Of a stretch of 64,000 bases of DNA, positions 17,753 through 26,579 are shown piece after piece. The first letter of the stretch is position 1. Every line of letters starts with the position of its first letter. Location: assembly GCF_018024495.1 (NCBI RefSeq), contig NZ_CP071696.1:1674001-1738000 (forward strand). The letters are read 5' to 3'. Source of the DNA: Agromyces archimandritae (GTDB taxonomy: Bacteria > Actinomycetota > Actinomycetes > Actinomycetales > Microbacteriaceae). The notes under the pieces were generated by a model that was not told where the DNA came from, searched no databases, and worked only from the letters and a program-made list of their open reading frames with translations. A program made the translations under genes and the position numbers.

Positions 17753-18459
17753 CGGCTGACTCCGAATCGTCGGGAGAGGGATGTCGTGATGAGGCCGATC
17801 GGCAGGACGACGGCGACCCAGCCGATCGCGACGACGACGAAGATCGGGAAGATCATGTTGCCGTTCTGATCGATCGCCGTGATCATGAACGACGAGGCCT
17901 GCACGACGCCGGCGGCCTGCGCCACGGTCGTGTTCTTCGCGAGGGCGACGAGGGTGTTGCCGAGGGGCGTGATCGCGCCGCGGATGGCCTGCGGCAGGAT
18001 GACGAGGCCCATGACCTGGCCGAAGCCGAGGCCGATGGATCGGGCCGCCTCGGACTGGCCGACCGGAACGGTGTTGATGCCCGAACGCAGCGACTCGCAC
18101 ACGAAGCACGAGGTGTAGAGCGTCAGGCCGAGCACGGCGAGACGGAAGCTGTTGGTGGAGATGAAATCGCTCGACTCCTCGGAGGCGAGCACGACGCCGA
18201 GCTGCCCCCACAGGCCGAGCGAGCACGCGAGGATGACGAGGGTGAGCGGCAGGTTGCGGACGGTGTTGACGTACATCGTCGCCGCCCGGCGGAGGCTGCC
18301 GACCGGCGAGACCCGCATGATGGCCAGCACGGTGCCCAGCACGAACGAGAACACCGCCGCCCAGAACGTCAACTGGATGCTGACCCAGAACGCCCCGAAG
18401 TAGTCGTACTGCAGCATCACGTCCCAGATGCCGGAATCAGGCTGGTCCATCGTGTTCAC
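17749..18459 (-). CDS. gluC: Amino-acid (glutamate-type) ABC transporter permease GluC
   Basis: The 236-residue permease begins MNTMDQPDSGIWDVMLQYDYFGAFWVSIQLTFWAA, typical for the GluC/GltK group, and has an EAA-like loop (SEAARSIGLGFGQVMGLVILPQA). A start at Met4 (18450) is equally possible. It pairs with GluD to form the channel and overlaps it by 4 bp. It lies 122 bp downstream of gluB. Confidence 0.86.
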   Translation of the reverse strand: MNTMDQPDSGIWDVMLQYDYFGAFWVSIQLTFWAAVFSFVLGTVLAIMRVSPVGSLRRAATMYVNTVRNLPLTLVILACSLGLWGQLGVVLASEESSDFISTNSFRLAVLGLTLYTSCFVCESLRSGINTVPVGQSEAARSIGLGFGQVMGLVILPQAIRGAITPLGNTLVALAKNTTVAQAAGVVQASSFMITAIDQNGNMIFPIFVVVAIGWVAVVLPIGLITTSLSRRFGVSR

Positions 18460-18581
18460 CGTTCGTGGGGTCGGGGGTGGGGCGGTGACGGCGACCCGTG
18501 CGGATCGCCGTCACCCGGTGCCGGGATCGCCCGGCGGCGGATCAGGGTGTGGATGCCGGCTCGGCCGATCCACTCGCCCGA

Positions 18582-19421
18582 TCAGAGGTTCTTGTCGCAC
18601 CCGCGCGGGCTCGGCGGGTTCAGCTCCGCGTTCGGCGTGTAGGAGTCGCCGAGGTTCTTCGCGACGAGCTTCTCCCAGGTGCCGTCCGAGAGGATCTCCT
18701 CGATGGCCTCGTTGATCGGCTCGCAGAGCTCGGAGTCCTGCTTGATGCCGACGCCGTAGGGCTCTTCGGAGAAGGGCTTGCCGACGATCTTGAACTGGCC
18801 CGCGTACTCGTCCTGCGCGGCATAGCCGGCGAGGATGACGTCGTCGGTGCTGACGGCGTCGACGGTGCCGGCGGCGAGCAGCTCGATGCACTCCGAGTAG
18901 GTCTGCGCCGGGTAGAGCTGGGCTTCCTTGGCGTACTCGTCGCGCAGGCGCTCGGTGGAGTTGGATCCCTCGACGGCGCAGAGCGTCTTGCCGTTCAGGT
19001 CCTCCGGGCCCTTGATGTCGTCAGCGTCGGCGGGGACGAGCACATCCTGACCGGCGACGAAGAACGGCCCGGCGAAGTCGATGACCTCGTCGCGCTTCTC
19101 GTTGATCGTGTAGGTCGCGAGGATCATATCGACCGTGCCGTTCTGGATGAGCGTCTCGCGCTGCGCCGAGACCGACTCGGTGAACTCGACCTCGTAGCCC
19201 ATGCGCTCGGCGATCTCGCGTGCCATGTCGGCGTCGAACCCGGTGAACTCCGAGCCCTGCTTCAGGCCCATGCCGGGCTGGTCGAACTTGATGCCGACCG
19301 TGAGGGTCTTCGCGTCGTCCTTCGCCTCGTCGGCACTGGATCCGCCGCCGCTGCAGCCGGTCAGTGCGATGAGGCCGGCGACGGCGACCGCCGCCACGCC
19401 GATTCGCTTCGTGTGCATCAC
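18582..19421 (-). CDS. gluB: Extracellular glutamate-binding lipoprotein GluB
   Basis: This solute-binding lipoprotein of about 279 residues has a signal peptide with lipobox LTGC (Cys23), followed by a Gly/Ser linker. The SBP type 3 fold is evident from the GFDADMAREIAERMGYEVEF motif. AAGGAG lies seven bases before GTG 19421 and ten before ATG 19418, so either is the start. It is tethered to the outer membrane leaflet and delivers substrate to GluCD. Confidence 0.88.
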   Translation of the reverse strand: MMHTKRIGVAAVAVAGLIALTGCSGGGSSADEAKDDAKTLTVGIKFDQPGMGLKQGSEFTGFDADMAREIAERMGYEVEFTESVSAQRETLIQNGTVDMILATYTINEKRDEVIDFAGPFFVAGQDVLVPADADDIKGPEDLNGKTLCAVEGSNSTERLRDEYAKEAQLYPAQTYSECIELLAAGTVDAVSTDDVILAGYAAQDEYAGQFKIVGKPFSEEPYGVGIKQDSELCEPINEAIEEILSDGTWEKLVAKNLGDSYTPNAELNPPSPRGCDKNL

Positions 19422-19489
19422 GTGTGTACTCCTTCGGGGATGGGAGGTGGTGGGCCGTCGGCGTCGCCGCCGGCCCGGCGCGCTGGGGA

Positions 19490-20278
19490 TCAGTGCGCGA
19501 GGACTTTGGAGAGGAAGTCTTTGGCCCGGTCGGTCTCCGGGGCGTCGAAGAAGTCCGCCGGGGCCTTCTCCTCGACGATGCGCCCGTCGGCCATGAACAC
19601 GACCCGGTCGGCGACGCGTCTGGCGAAGCCCATCTCGTGGGTGACGACGATCATCGTCATGCCGTCGGCGGCGAGGTCGGACATGACGTCGAGGACCTCG
19701 TTGATCATCTCGGGGTCGAGCGCCGAGGTCGGCTCGTCGAAGAGCATCAGCTTCGGCTGCATCGCGAGGGATCGGGCGATCGCGACGCGCTGCTGCTGGC
19801 CGCCGGAGAGCTGGGCGGGCAGCTTATGGGCCTGGTCGGCGACGCCGACGCGCTCGAGGAGCTCGCGGGCGCGTTCCTCGGCCTGCTTGCGGCCGAGACC
19901 GCGCACCTTGCGGGGGCCGAGGGCGACGTTGTCGAGCACGGTGCGGTGGGCGAAGAGGTTGAAGGATTGGAAGACCATGCCGACGTCGGCGCGGAGCCGG
20001 GCGAGTTCCTTGCCCTCGTCGGGCAGGGGCGATCCCTCGATGGTGAGGGTGCCGGAGTCGATCGTCTCGAGTCGGTTGATGGTGCGGCACAGCGTCGACT
20101 TGCCCGACCCCGACGGACCGATGACGACGACGACCTCGCCGGGGGCGACCGAGAGGTCGATATCGGTGAGGACGTGGTGGTCGCCGAAGTACTTGTTGAC
20201 GCCGGCGAGTTCGACGATCGGGGTCGTGCTCGAAGCGGCGGCCGTTCGGGTGGATGACACCGGTTCGGGGGAGTGCAT
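19490..20278 (-). CDS. gluA: Amino-acid ABC transporter ATP-binding protein GluA
   Basis: The 262-residue ATPase carries Walker [10 protein letters not shown], signature LSGGQQQR, Walker [14 protein letters not shown] and the H-loop VTHE. It energises the GluCD channel and is the first gene of the operon. About 20 residues of Ala/Ser/Thr-rich sequence precede the usual start ([12 protein letters not shown]), so translation might begin later than ATG 20278. Upstream, around 20290-20335 on the - strand, AT-rich TTGCAC and TGTTAT-like elements may be its promoter. Confidence 0.9.
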   Translation of the reverse strand: MHSPEPVSSTRTAAASSTTPIVELAGVNKYFGDHHVLTDIDLSVAPGEVVVVIGPSGSGKSTLCRTINRLETIDSGTLTIEGSPLPDEGKELARLRADVGMVFQSFNLFAHRTVLDNVALGPRKVRGLGRKQAEERARELLERVGVADQAHKLPAQLSGGQQQRVAIARSLAMQPKLMLFDEPTSALDPEMINEVLDVMSDLAADGMTMIVVTHEMGFARRVADRVVFMADGRIVEEKAPADFFDAPETDRAKDFLSKVLAH

Positions 20279-20449
20279 GGAACGAAGCTAGTGCATTTAT
20301 GTTTCGTATAACAGCGCGAAGTGCAACGGGATGGCAACGAAGCACGAGGATCCGCCCGTCAGTCCGCGAATTTCCGAAACGTATCTCTTCTGATGCGCTG
20401 CATGCGCGACGCCGAACCCCGGCCTGTGCCGCCTCCGCCCCGTGATGCC

Positions 20450-21226
20450 TCAGGGGCGGCGGCGGATCGGGGCGACGCCGTTGTCGTCGCCTCGGGCGTG
20501 GAAGTCGCGGATGAGGCGGGCCAGGAGGTCCGCCTTCTCCACGATGAGGCCGTGGGTGGCACGCGGTACGATCGCCAGTTCGCCGTCGGGCAGCGTCTCG
20601 TACATGCGGATCGCGTGGTCGAATCGCACCTCGTCATCGTCGCCCAGGACCACGAGGACCGGCATCGCCAGCGTGCCGAGATCGTCTTCGGACAGCCTGG
20701 GTTCGTTCTCGTGCATCCGGTTCGACTTGGCCGTGACGGTCGGCCAGTGCGCTGCCCCGTCCGGCGACACCTCGGCGTATGCGTCGGCCATGAACGCCGG
20801 TGGTTCTCCGTCCAGCACCCCGGCCCGCCACCCTTCGACGTGGAAGGGGGCGCCGCCGAAGACCAGACTGGCGACCAGCTCGGGCCGCGACAGCGCGAGA
20901 TGAAGCCCGACGATCGCACCGGCGCTCCACCCGAAGACGTGGGCTCGGCCGACCTCCATCCCGTCGAGGAGCGCCGCGGTGTCGGCAGCCATGTCGGCGA
21001 AGTGCCACTCGCCGTCACGGTCGGGGGTGTGGCCGTGACCGCGCTGCTCGGGGGTGACGATGCGGTAGTCCTCGATGAGTTCAGCACGCAAGGGGCCGAG
21101 CGCCCGCGCATCGGTGCCGCCCGGATGCAGCATCAGGAGCACCTCGCCGTCACCGCCGTCGGCGCACCACATGCGGTCGTGGCTCTCCGCGATGTCTCGC
21201 GCGTCGGATGGCTGAATTCCCCCCAT
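20450..21226 (-). CDS. Alpha/beta hydrolase
   Basis: The 258-residue hydrolase has nucleophile Ser101 in GWSAG, an acid residue in the LVVLGDDDEVRFDHA segment and catalytic His in RATHGLIVEK. HPGGTDAR near residue 34 is the oxyanion loop. The substrate is unknown. It is the first gene in a strip of accessory genes and stands alone, about 110 bp from the next gene on the same strand. Confidence 0.85.
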   Translation of the reverse strand: MGGIQPSDARDIAESHDRMWCADGGDGEVLLMLHPGGTDARALGPLRAELIEDYRIVTPEQRGHGHTPDRDGEWHFADMAADTAALLDGMEVGRAHVFGWSAGAIVGLHLALSRPELVASLVFGGAPFHVEGWRAGVLDGEPPAFMADAYAEVSPDGAAHWPTVTAKSNRMHENEPRLSEDDLGTLAMPVLVVLGDDDEVRFDHAIRMYETLPDGELAIVPRATHGLIVEKADLLARLIRDFHARGDDNGVAPIRRRP

Positions 21227-21337
21227 GACACACCCTCCCCTGTGGTTTCGGGTCCAATCCTGCCGGAGTCGCCCTCCGGAGACCAGAAGGGATTCTCCGA
21301 TACGTATCCCGGGATTCCCGCGACGGGCTTCCGACCC

Positions 21338-22420
21338 TCAGGAGGCGAGGCTCCCGGCATCCGAGCGAACGATCCTGCCCAGGCGGACCACGCCGTCCTC
21401 CTCCGCCTCCCGCTCGAAGCCCTCGCTCGCGTAGAGGGCGAGGTTGCCCTCGCTGCCCGAGCCGGTGCTGAGCTCGAGGCGGTCGCAGTCGGGCTCGAGT
21501 TCGGCGATCGCCCGGCGGAGGAGCCGGCGGCCGATTCCCCGGCCGCGGAGGTCGGGCACGACGGCGAGCCGGCCGATGTGCCCCGTACGTCCGTCGAGGC
21601 GGGTGCGGAACATCCCGATCAGCCGGCCGTCGAGCCAGAGGCCCGTCGTCGTCCATTCGGCCAGCCAGCGTTCGACATCCGCCAGGCTCTCGTGCAGCGG
21701 CTCCAGCTCGAGGGTGGCGTTCGCGCGTGCCTCGTCGACCCAGCAGCAGCGCTGCAGCACCATGACCTGCCCGGCGTCGTCCGGGCCGATGGGTCGCGTA
21801 TGGCTTCCGCGGATCGGCCCGGCCTGGGCGGCGGGCCGGGCCGCCTCCCGCATGGGCGCGAGGGCGTGGGCGAGGCGGACGAGTTCGTCGAGCAGGCGGG
21901 TCGCGGATGCCTCGAGGCGGGGGGTCCCGAGGACGCGGCCGTCTTCGACCATCTCGCCGAGGCGGATCGCGATCGTCTCGCCGAGCGGGACGAGACGGAG
22001 CGTGGTGATCACCTGCTTCGCGTGCTGGACCGAGCGAGTGCCCGCCGAGGTGTTGCCGTAGCTGACGAAGCCCATCGGCTTCCAGGCCCATTCGGCGCTC
22101 AGGTAGTCGAGGGCGTTCTTGAGAGTGGCCGGCATGCCGTAGTTGTACTCCGGGGTCACGACGATGAAGGCGTCGGCTGCGTCGACGAGTCTGCTCCAGG
22201 CCAGGGTGTGCGGCTGCCGGTAGACGCCGGACGACGGATGCTCCTCCTCGTCGAGGAAGGGGAGGTCCAGTTCGCCGAGCGAGACGGGCGCGAATTCGAC
22301 GCCGAGTTCCGCGGCGGCCGGGCCGAGTGCGGTGAGGAGCCAGTCCGCGACGGCGGGGCCGGTCGCCCCGGGGCGCGTGCTGCAGGTGAGGACCATGACT
22401 CGAGTCGTTTTCGTTGACAT
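21338..22420 (-). CDS. NADPH-dependent FMN reductase fused to GNAT acetyltransferase
   Basis: The 360-residue product has two full domains. Residues about 5-185 form a flavodoxin-like NADPH-FMN reductase (TCSTRPGATGPAVADW, TPEYNYGMPATLKNALDYLS, FVSYGNTSAG). Residues about 203-355 form a GNAT N-acetyltransferase with the acetyl-CoA loop VVPDLRGRGIGRRLL. The two activities are normally separate proteins. The frame is continuous with no internal ribosome site seen. ATG 22420 lies inside a palindromic operator shared with the divergent MarR gene, and the mRNA is probably leaderless. Substrates are unknown. Confidence 0.85.
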   Translation of the reverse strand: MSTKTTRVMVLTCSTRPGATGPAVADWLLTALGPAAAELGVEFAPVSLGELDLPFLDEEEHPSSGVYRQPHTLAWSRLVDAADAFIVVTPEYNYGMPATLKNALDYLSAEWAWKPMGFVSYGNTSAGTRSVQHAKQVITTLRLVPLGETIAIRLGEMVEDGRVLGTPRLEASATRLLDELVRLAHALAPMREAARPAAQAGPIRGSHTRPIGPDDAGQVMVLQRCCWVDEARANATLELEPLHESLADVERWLAEWTTTGLWLDGRLIGMFRTRLDGRTGHIGRLAVVPDLRGRGIGRRLLRRAIAELEPDCDRLELSTGSGSEGNLALYASEGFEREAEEDGVVRLGRIVRSDAGSLAS

Positions 22421-22457
22421 GTAAACAACGCTAGGCGATAGGATGTTTACATGTCAA
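22414..22457. promoter_or_regulatory. Palindromic MarR operator with overlapping divergent promoters
   Basis: TTGACATGTAAACA (22414-22427) and TGTTTACATGTCAA (22444-22457) form a perfect 14-bp inverted repeat with a 16-bp centre, spanning both start codons. Each arm starts with TTGACA, a consensus -35. Reading right, TAGGAT (22439-22444) is a -10 six bases before MarR ATG 22451. Reading left, TAGCGT (22433-22428) is a -10 seven bases before ATG 22420. Both transcripts would start at or next to the start codon. MarR autoregulation is inferred. Confidence 0.8.
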
Positions 22458-22924
22458 TGAACCGACCGGGCTCGGCCGCCCCCTGGCTGCGCGAGGACGA
22501 GGAGCGCGCCTGGCGCGCCTTCCGCCGCATGATGATCGCCGTGCAGTCCGGCACGGTTCGGGATCTCGGCGAGACCGGCCTCTCGGCGCCGGACTACGAG
22601 GTCCTCAGCACCCTGGTCGAGCGCCGCGAGACCACGAGCACCCTGCACGCCCAGGCGACGAAGATGGGCTGGTCGAGAAGCCGGCTCTCCCGACATGCGA
22701 GTCGGATGGAGGAGCGGGGCCTGATCCGACGCGCCCCCGACCCGGACGACGGGCGCGGGTGCCTCCTGATCCTCACCGGCCTCGGCCGTGACGCCCTGCG
22801 CGAGGCGACGCCGGTGCATCTGACCTCCGTGCGCAGCCGCTTCGCCGACCGCCTCGACGAACGCGACCTCGAAGACCTGATCCGCATCGCGGAGAAACTC
22901 GCCGGCGGATCGGGTCACGCCTGA
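22451..22924 (+). CDS. MarR-family transcriptional regulator
   Basis: The 157-residue winged-helix regulator has the recognition region MGWSRSRLSRHASRMEERGLI followed by the wing RRAPDPDDGRG, typical of MarR proteins, which repress neighbours until a ligand binds. It is divergent from the reductase/acetyltransferase fusion with 30 bp between the start codons, and the shared palindrome covers both. ATG 22451 has no ribosome site because the transcript appears leaderless. A second Met at codon 3 is possible. Confidence 0.9.
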   Translation: MSMNRPGSAAPWLREDEERAWRAFRRMMIAVQSGTVRDLGETGLSAPDYEVLSTLVERRETTSTLHAQATKMGWSRSRLSRHASRMEERGLIRRAPDPDDGRGCLLILTGLGRDALREATPVHLTSVRSRFADRLDERDLEDLIRIAEKLAGGSGHA

Positions 22925-23089
22925 AACCGTGGAGGTAGCGCGACAGTGTTCGAACCTTGCCCCACACCTGAGATCGGCAATCTCAGCGCACCCTCAGATC
23001 CGCTGTCAGCGCCTCGCGCAACGGCTGCGCGATCGCGGCTGCGCGATCCCCAGGGGCGGGAACGGTAGCTGACCTCGCTCTGCGCAGAG

Positions 23090-23407
23090 TCACACAGCAG
23101 ACTCTCGGCCGATCAATTCGAGGAGTCCGGGAAAGCGGGCGTCGAGGTCATGCCTGCGCAGGGTGACCTCGCTGCGGTTGCCCCGGTCGACCTGGTGCAC
23201 GAGGCCCGCTTCGCGGAGCACTTTGAAGTGGTGGCTGCGGGTGGATTTAGACACGTCGAGGCCGAAGCTCGTGCAGGAGCGCTCGCTGCCGTCGGCGTCG
23301 TTGACGAGGTCGTGGATCACACGGCGTCGGTGCGGGTCGGCCAGCGCGGACAGCACCGCACCGAGGTCGATCTCGTCAGGCTCCACGCCATCCTTGCTCT
23401 TCGGCAT
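23090..23407 (-). CDS. ArsR-family transcriptional regulator
   Basis: The 105-residue winged-helix protein has the ArsR signature LSALADPHRRRVIHDLV and recognition helix KSTRSHHFKVLREAGLV. ATG 23407 (MPKSKDGVEPDEIDLG) is preferred over an in-frame ATG at 23461, because the intervening DNA carries palindromic operator-like sites. No metal-binding CxC motif is seen; the single Cys in SERSCTSFG suggests a non-metal signal. It is divergent from an MFS exporter gene, its likely target. Confidence 0.85.
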   Translation of the reverse strand: MPKSKDGVEPDEIDLGAVLSALADPHRRRVIHDLVNDADGSERSCTSFGLDVSKSTRSHHFKVLREAGLVHQVDRGNRSEVTLRRHDLDARFPGLLELIGRESAV

Positions 23408-23436
23408 CGTCACACTCGGTCTCCGTCCAGCATCAA

Positions 23437-23497
23437 AGGTTCGACTTGTATCGTACCTCATGGTCGTGTCAATCTAGGTTCGTTATACATCGAACCT
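23437..23497. promoter_or_regulatory. Two ArsR operator-like dyads
   Basis: AGGTTCG (23437-23443) with CGTACCT (23452-23458), and AGGTTCG (23476-23482) with CGAACCT (23491-23497), are two inverted repeats with the same 8-bp spacing and 39 bp apart centre to centre. A third half-site, ATCGAACC, follows at about 23507-23514. They fill the space between the divergent ArsR and MFS genes. Binding by the ArsR protein is inferred. Confidence 0.65.
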
Positions 23498-23526
23498 TAG
23501 TTGCTTATCGAACCAAAGGAATGCCC

Positions 23527-24807
23527 GTGCCACGACCTCGACTAATGCTCGCCGTCATCCTGTTCGCCCAGTTCGTCATCCCGCTCTCGATCTCAGGCAC
23601 CGCCGTCGCGCTGCCCGAAATCGCGTCCACGCTCGGGGCGAGTCCGACGCCGCTGCAGTGGGTCGTCAACGGGTTCAACGTCGCCTTCGCGGTCTGCACG
23701 ATCGTCTGGGGCGTGTGCTCCGATCGCATCGGGTACACCCGCTCGTTCCAGATCGGCATCGTCATCGCTGCGCTCGGCGGCGTCCTCAGCACCTTCGCCA
23801 CGAACATCGCCCTCCTCGACACGGGCCGTGTCATCGCGGGTATCGGCTCGGCGGCCGTGCTCACCGGCGCGGCACCCATCCTGAGCCATCTGTTTCATGG
23901 CGCTGACCGCGCGAAGGCGTTCGCACTGTTCGGCACGATCAACGGCCTCGGTCTCGCCGCAGGCCCCGCGCTCTCCGGCCTGCTGATGTCGGCGTGGGGG
24001 TGGCGCGGCATCTTCGCCGCGCACACGATCGTCCTGCTCCTGGCCCTTGTCGGATCGATGCGGCTTCCGCTGCTCGGGCGCGCGAACACGTCGCTGCGCC
24101 AGATCCTCGATTTCTCCGCGTTGAAGGCTCCGAAGTTCCTCACGATGACGCTCGTGCCGATGGCGGGAGCGATCGGGTTCGTCACGTTCCTGACCTACCT
24201 GCCCAGCGCGCTCGGCGCGATCCACAGCCTCGCTGCCGGAGCCACCGGAGCGCTCATGCTCATCATGACGATCCCGGTGCTCATCGCACCCGTTCTCGTG
24301 CACCGGGTCCTGGAACGCACCCGCATCACACCGACCGGGATCGTCGCGGCATCCTTCGCATGCCTCATCCTCGGCGGCGTCGGGGTGCTCATGCTGCTAC
24401 GGCCGGACCTGCCGGTCGCGCTCGGTGTTGCTCCGATGATCCTGCTCGGACTGGGCTTCGGCCTCCCGCTCGGCATCGTCGACGCCGAAGCCCTCGCCGC
24501 CGTGCCCGCTGAACGAGCCGGAGCCGCCTCCGGCGTCATCAACCTGTTCCGCATCGGCTCCGAAGCCGTCTTCGTCGCCCTCTTCGCCGTGATCCTCGCC
24601 ACAGTCGTCACAACCGCGCTCCCAGGCCGGAGCGGACAGCTCGTCGCGTCGGGCGAGCACGGTCACCCCTGGATCTACCACGACGGACTGCTCGCCGCAG
24701 GGATCACCATGATCGGGATCGTCATCGTGCTGGGCATCGTATTCTTCGCACTCACCCGCGCTGTCAGCCGCACGCCTGCGTTGGGAGAGCAGCTTGGGGA
24801 GCAGTAG
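23527..24807 (+). CDS. MFS drug/metabolite exporter
   Basis: The 426-residue protein has 12 to 14 membrane helices and DHA2-like features: LPEIASTLGASPTPLQWVVN in helix 1-2, WGVCSDRIGYTRSFQIG as motif A, and AGPALSGLLMSAWGWRGIF as motif C. Such proteins export small molecules with proton antiport. GTG 23527 is preferred over ATG 23521, since AAAGGA (23515-23520) abuts the latter and is six bases from the former. The divergent ArsR gene is its likely repressor. Confidence 0.87.
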   Translation: MPRPRLMLAVILFAQFVIPLSISGTAVALPEIASTLGASPTPLQWVVNGFNVAFAVCTIVWGVCSDRIGYTRSFQIGIVIAALGGVLSTFATNIALLDTGRVIAGIGSAAVLTGAAPILSHLFHGADRAKAFALFGTINGLGLAAGPALSGLLMSAWGWRGIFAAHTIVLLLALVGSMRLPLLGRANTSLRQILDFSALKAPKFLTMTLVPMAGAIGFVTFLTYLPSALGAIHSLAAGATGALMLIMTIPVLIAPVLVHRVLERTRITPTGIVAASFACLILGGVGVLMLLRPDLPVALGVAPMILLGLGFGLPLGIVDAEALAAVPAERAGAASGVINLFRIGSEAVFVALFAVILATVVTTALPGRSGQLVASGEHGHPWIYHDGLLAAGITMIGIVIVLGIVFFALTRAVSRTPALGEQLGEQ

Positions 24808-24949
24808 TCATGCGTACCGCCCAAGGAGAAGTAGGTCGCTGGTGCCAGCACTCGCCGCTCGGACCGCGAGATCGTCGCGCTTCCTCAGCTTCGATATCTG
24901 CGCATCCACCTTCTTTTCCTTATCGCTCGAGTTCGGGAGGATACGCCCG

Positions 24950-25315
24950 CTACACCGAGACAGGTCGCGGGCTGGCCTCGATCACCGCGTCCAGGGCGGT
25001 CACCGATGCGCGCAGCGCGTCGATTCGCGCCAACAGTTCCGCGCGCTCGGTGATGAGTTCGTCGTAGAGGTCACCGCAAGACAGGGCGAGGCCTGCGTCG
25101 TGCTGGCGCATGCACGGCAGGATGCGTTCGAGCTTGCGGGTGCTCAAGCCCGCCGTAAGCAACGCCTGGATGCGCTGCACGTGCACCACATCCGTGTCTT
25201 CGTAGACCCGATAGCCGCTGGGCATCCTCGTCGGGTGCAGGAGGCGCTGCTCCTCGTAGTAGCGCAGCGACCGCACACTCACACCCGAGCGCTTCGCCAG
25301 CTCACCGATCCGCAT
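24950..25315 (-). CDS. MerR-family transcriptional regulator
   Basis: The 121-residue protein has an N-terminal MerR helix-turn-helix (MRIGELAKRSGVSVRSLRYYEEQ) and a C-terminal coiled-coil dimer helix. Two Cys (ILPCMRQHD and LSCGD) could sense a ligand or oxidant. GGAGGG five bases upstream supports ATG 25315. It is divergent from an MFS gene whose promoter has a MerR-type architecture, so it probably activates that gene by DNA distortion. Confidence 0.88.
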   Translation of the reverse strand: MRIGELAKRSGVSVRSLRYYEEQRLLHPTRMPSGYRVYEDTDVVHVQRIQALLTAGLSTRKLERILPCMRQHDAGLALSCGDLYDELITERAELLARIDALRASVTALDAVIEASPRPVSV

Positions 25316-25333
25316 CTGCCCTCCCTCCACGAC

Positions 25334-25365
25334 TTGACTCTCACATCAATGTCAGAGTTTAGCGT
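25334..25365 (+). promoter_or_regulatory. MerR-type promoter/operator
   Basis: TTGACT (-35, 25334-25339) and TAGCGT (-10, 25360-25365) are separated by 20 bp, the over-long spacer of MerR-activated promoters. The spacer is occupied by a dyad, ACTCTCACAT (25337-25346) with ATGTCAGAGT (25349-25358), nine of ten pairs matching. Transcription would start at about 25372, directly at the MFS start codon. Confidence 0.75.
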
Positions 25366-25372
25366 CGAACGT

Positions 25373-26569
25373 ATGCCCGCATCGACCCCTGTCTCCCGCC
25401 CGGCCGGAGTACCGCACCTGCTCTCATTCGCGTTCATCCTCGGCGCATTCGCGCTGGGCACCTCCGAGAACGTCATCGTGGGGATCGTGCCCCGCCTGTC
25501 CGAAGCATTCGAGGTGTCAGTATCGAGTATCGGTCTGCTCGTGACCGCCTACGCGGGAACCGCAGTGATCGCCGGCCCCGTTCTCTCGCTCCTGACCGCT
25601 CGTATACCGCTGCGCGTGCTCACGCTGTCCGCGCTCGTGGTCTATGCGGCGGGCACGGTGCTCGCGGTCTTCGCGCCGTCGTTTCCGGCGCTGCTGATCG
25701 CGCGGATCGTCACGGGCGCGCTGCACACCTCCGTGCTCGTGTCGTTCATGCTCACGGCGATCCGTCTCGCCCCCGACGGTCAGCGAGATCGCACGGTCGG
25801 GCGGATCACGCTCGGCCTCGGTATCGCGACCGTGATCGGCGTGCCCATCGGCAATGCCCTGGCCGAAGCCTGGAACTGGCAGTGGGCATTCGCGTTCATC
25901 GCCGCCCTGGTCGTCGCGACCTCGGCGATCATGCTGGTCGTCTTCCCCGACGATCGTGCCCCGCGCGGTGAGGCGGGCTGGCGCTCTCTGCGGGTGCTGG
26001 CACGTGGCAGCGTGCTCGGTGGCGTCGCGATGAGCGCGCTTACCGGACTCGGCGCGATGACGCTCCTCGCGTTCGCGCTGCCTTTCCTTACCGGTACCGG
26101 TATCAGAGAAAACGCGGTCGCCGCGCTGCTCCTGGTCTACGGGGCCGCGTGCCTGGCCGGGAACGTCATCGGCGGCAGACTCGCCGACCACAGACTCGCG
26201 CGGGCACTCCTCGTCACCCTCACCGCCACTGGAATCGCCCTGCTCATCGCGGGCCTGCTGGCCGGAAGCCGCCTCGGAGCGGTGATCGGACTGGCGCTCG
26301 TCGGCCTGACCTACTTCGCAACCTTCCCGCCACTGAACACCTGGATCGCCACGCACGCGGCAGGCATCGCCCCTGACCTTGCGCTCGCGGTCAACAGCTC
26401 GGCGTTCAACATCGGCATCGCCGCAGCCGGTTCCCTCGGCGGTTTCGCCCTGAGCGCGGGCCTCGCGGCCGCCCGGCTTCCCTGTCTCGGGGTCGGAGCT
26501 GTTGCGGCGGCGCTCGCTGTGGCCTGCCTCACCGTTCGACAGAAAGGGCCTAAAGATGCGCCGCCCTGA
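25373..26569 (+). CDS. MFS efflux transporter (DHA1-like)
   Basis: The 398-residue, 12-helix transporter begins MPASTPVSRPAGVPHLLSFA, with GAFALGTSENVIVGIVPRLS in helix 1. It resembles the AraJ/Cmx group of sugar or chloramphenicol exporters. I chose ATG 25373 because the MerR-type promoter places the transcript start there, so the mRNA is leaderless. The in-frame ATG at 25349 lies inside the operator. A decayed MerR gene of related type sits tail-to-tail 11 bp downstream. Confidence 0.87.
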   Translation: MPASTPVSRPAGVPHLLSFAFILGAFALGTSENVIVGIVPRLSEAFEVSVSSIGLLVTAYAGTAVIAGPVLSLLTARIPLRVLTLSALVVYAAGTVLAVFAPSFPALLIARIVTGALHTSVLVSFMLTAIRLAPDGQRDRTVGRITLGLGIATVIGVPIGNALAEAWNWQWAFAFIAALVVATSAIMLVVFPDDRAPRGEAGWRSLRVLARGSVLGGVAMSALTGLGAMTLLAFALPFLTGTGIRENAVAALLLVYGAACLAGNVIGGRLADHRLARALLVTLTATGIALLIAGLLAGSRLGAVIGLALVGLTYFATFPPLNTWIATHAAGIAPDLALAVNSSAFNIGIAAAGSLGGFALSAGLAAARLPCLGVGAVAAALAVACLTVRQKGPKDAPP

Positions 26570-26579
26570 ACCGAGTCGG

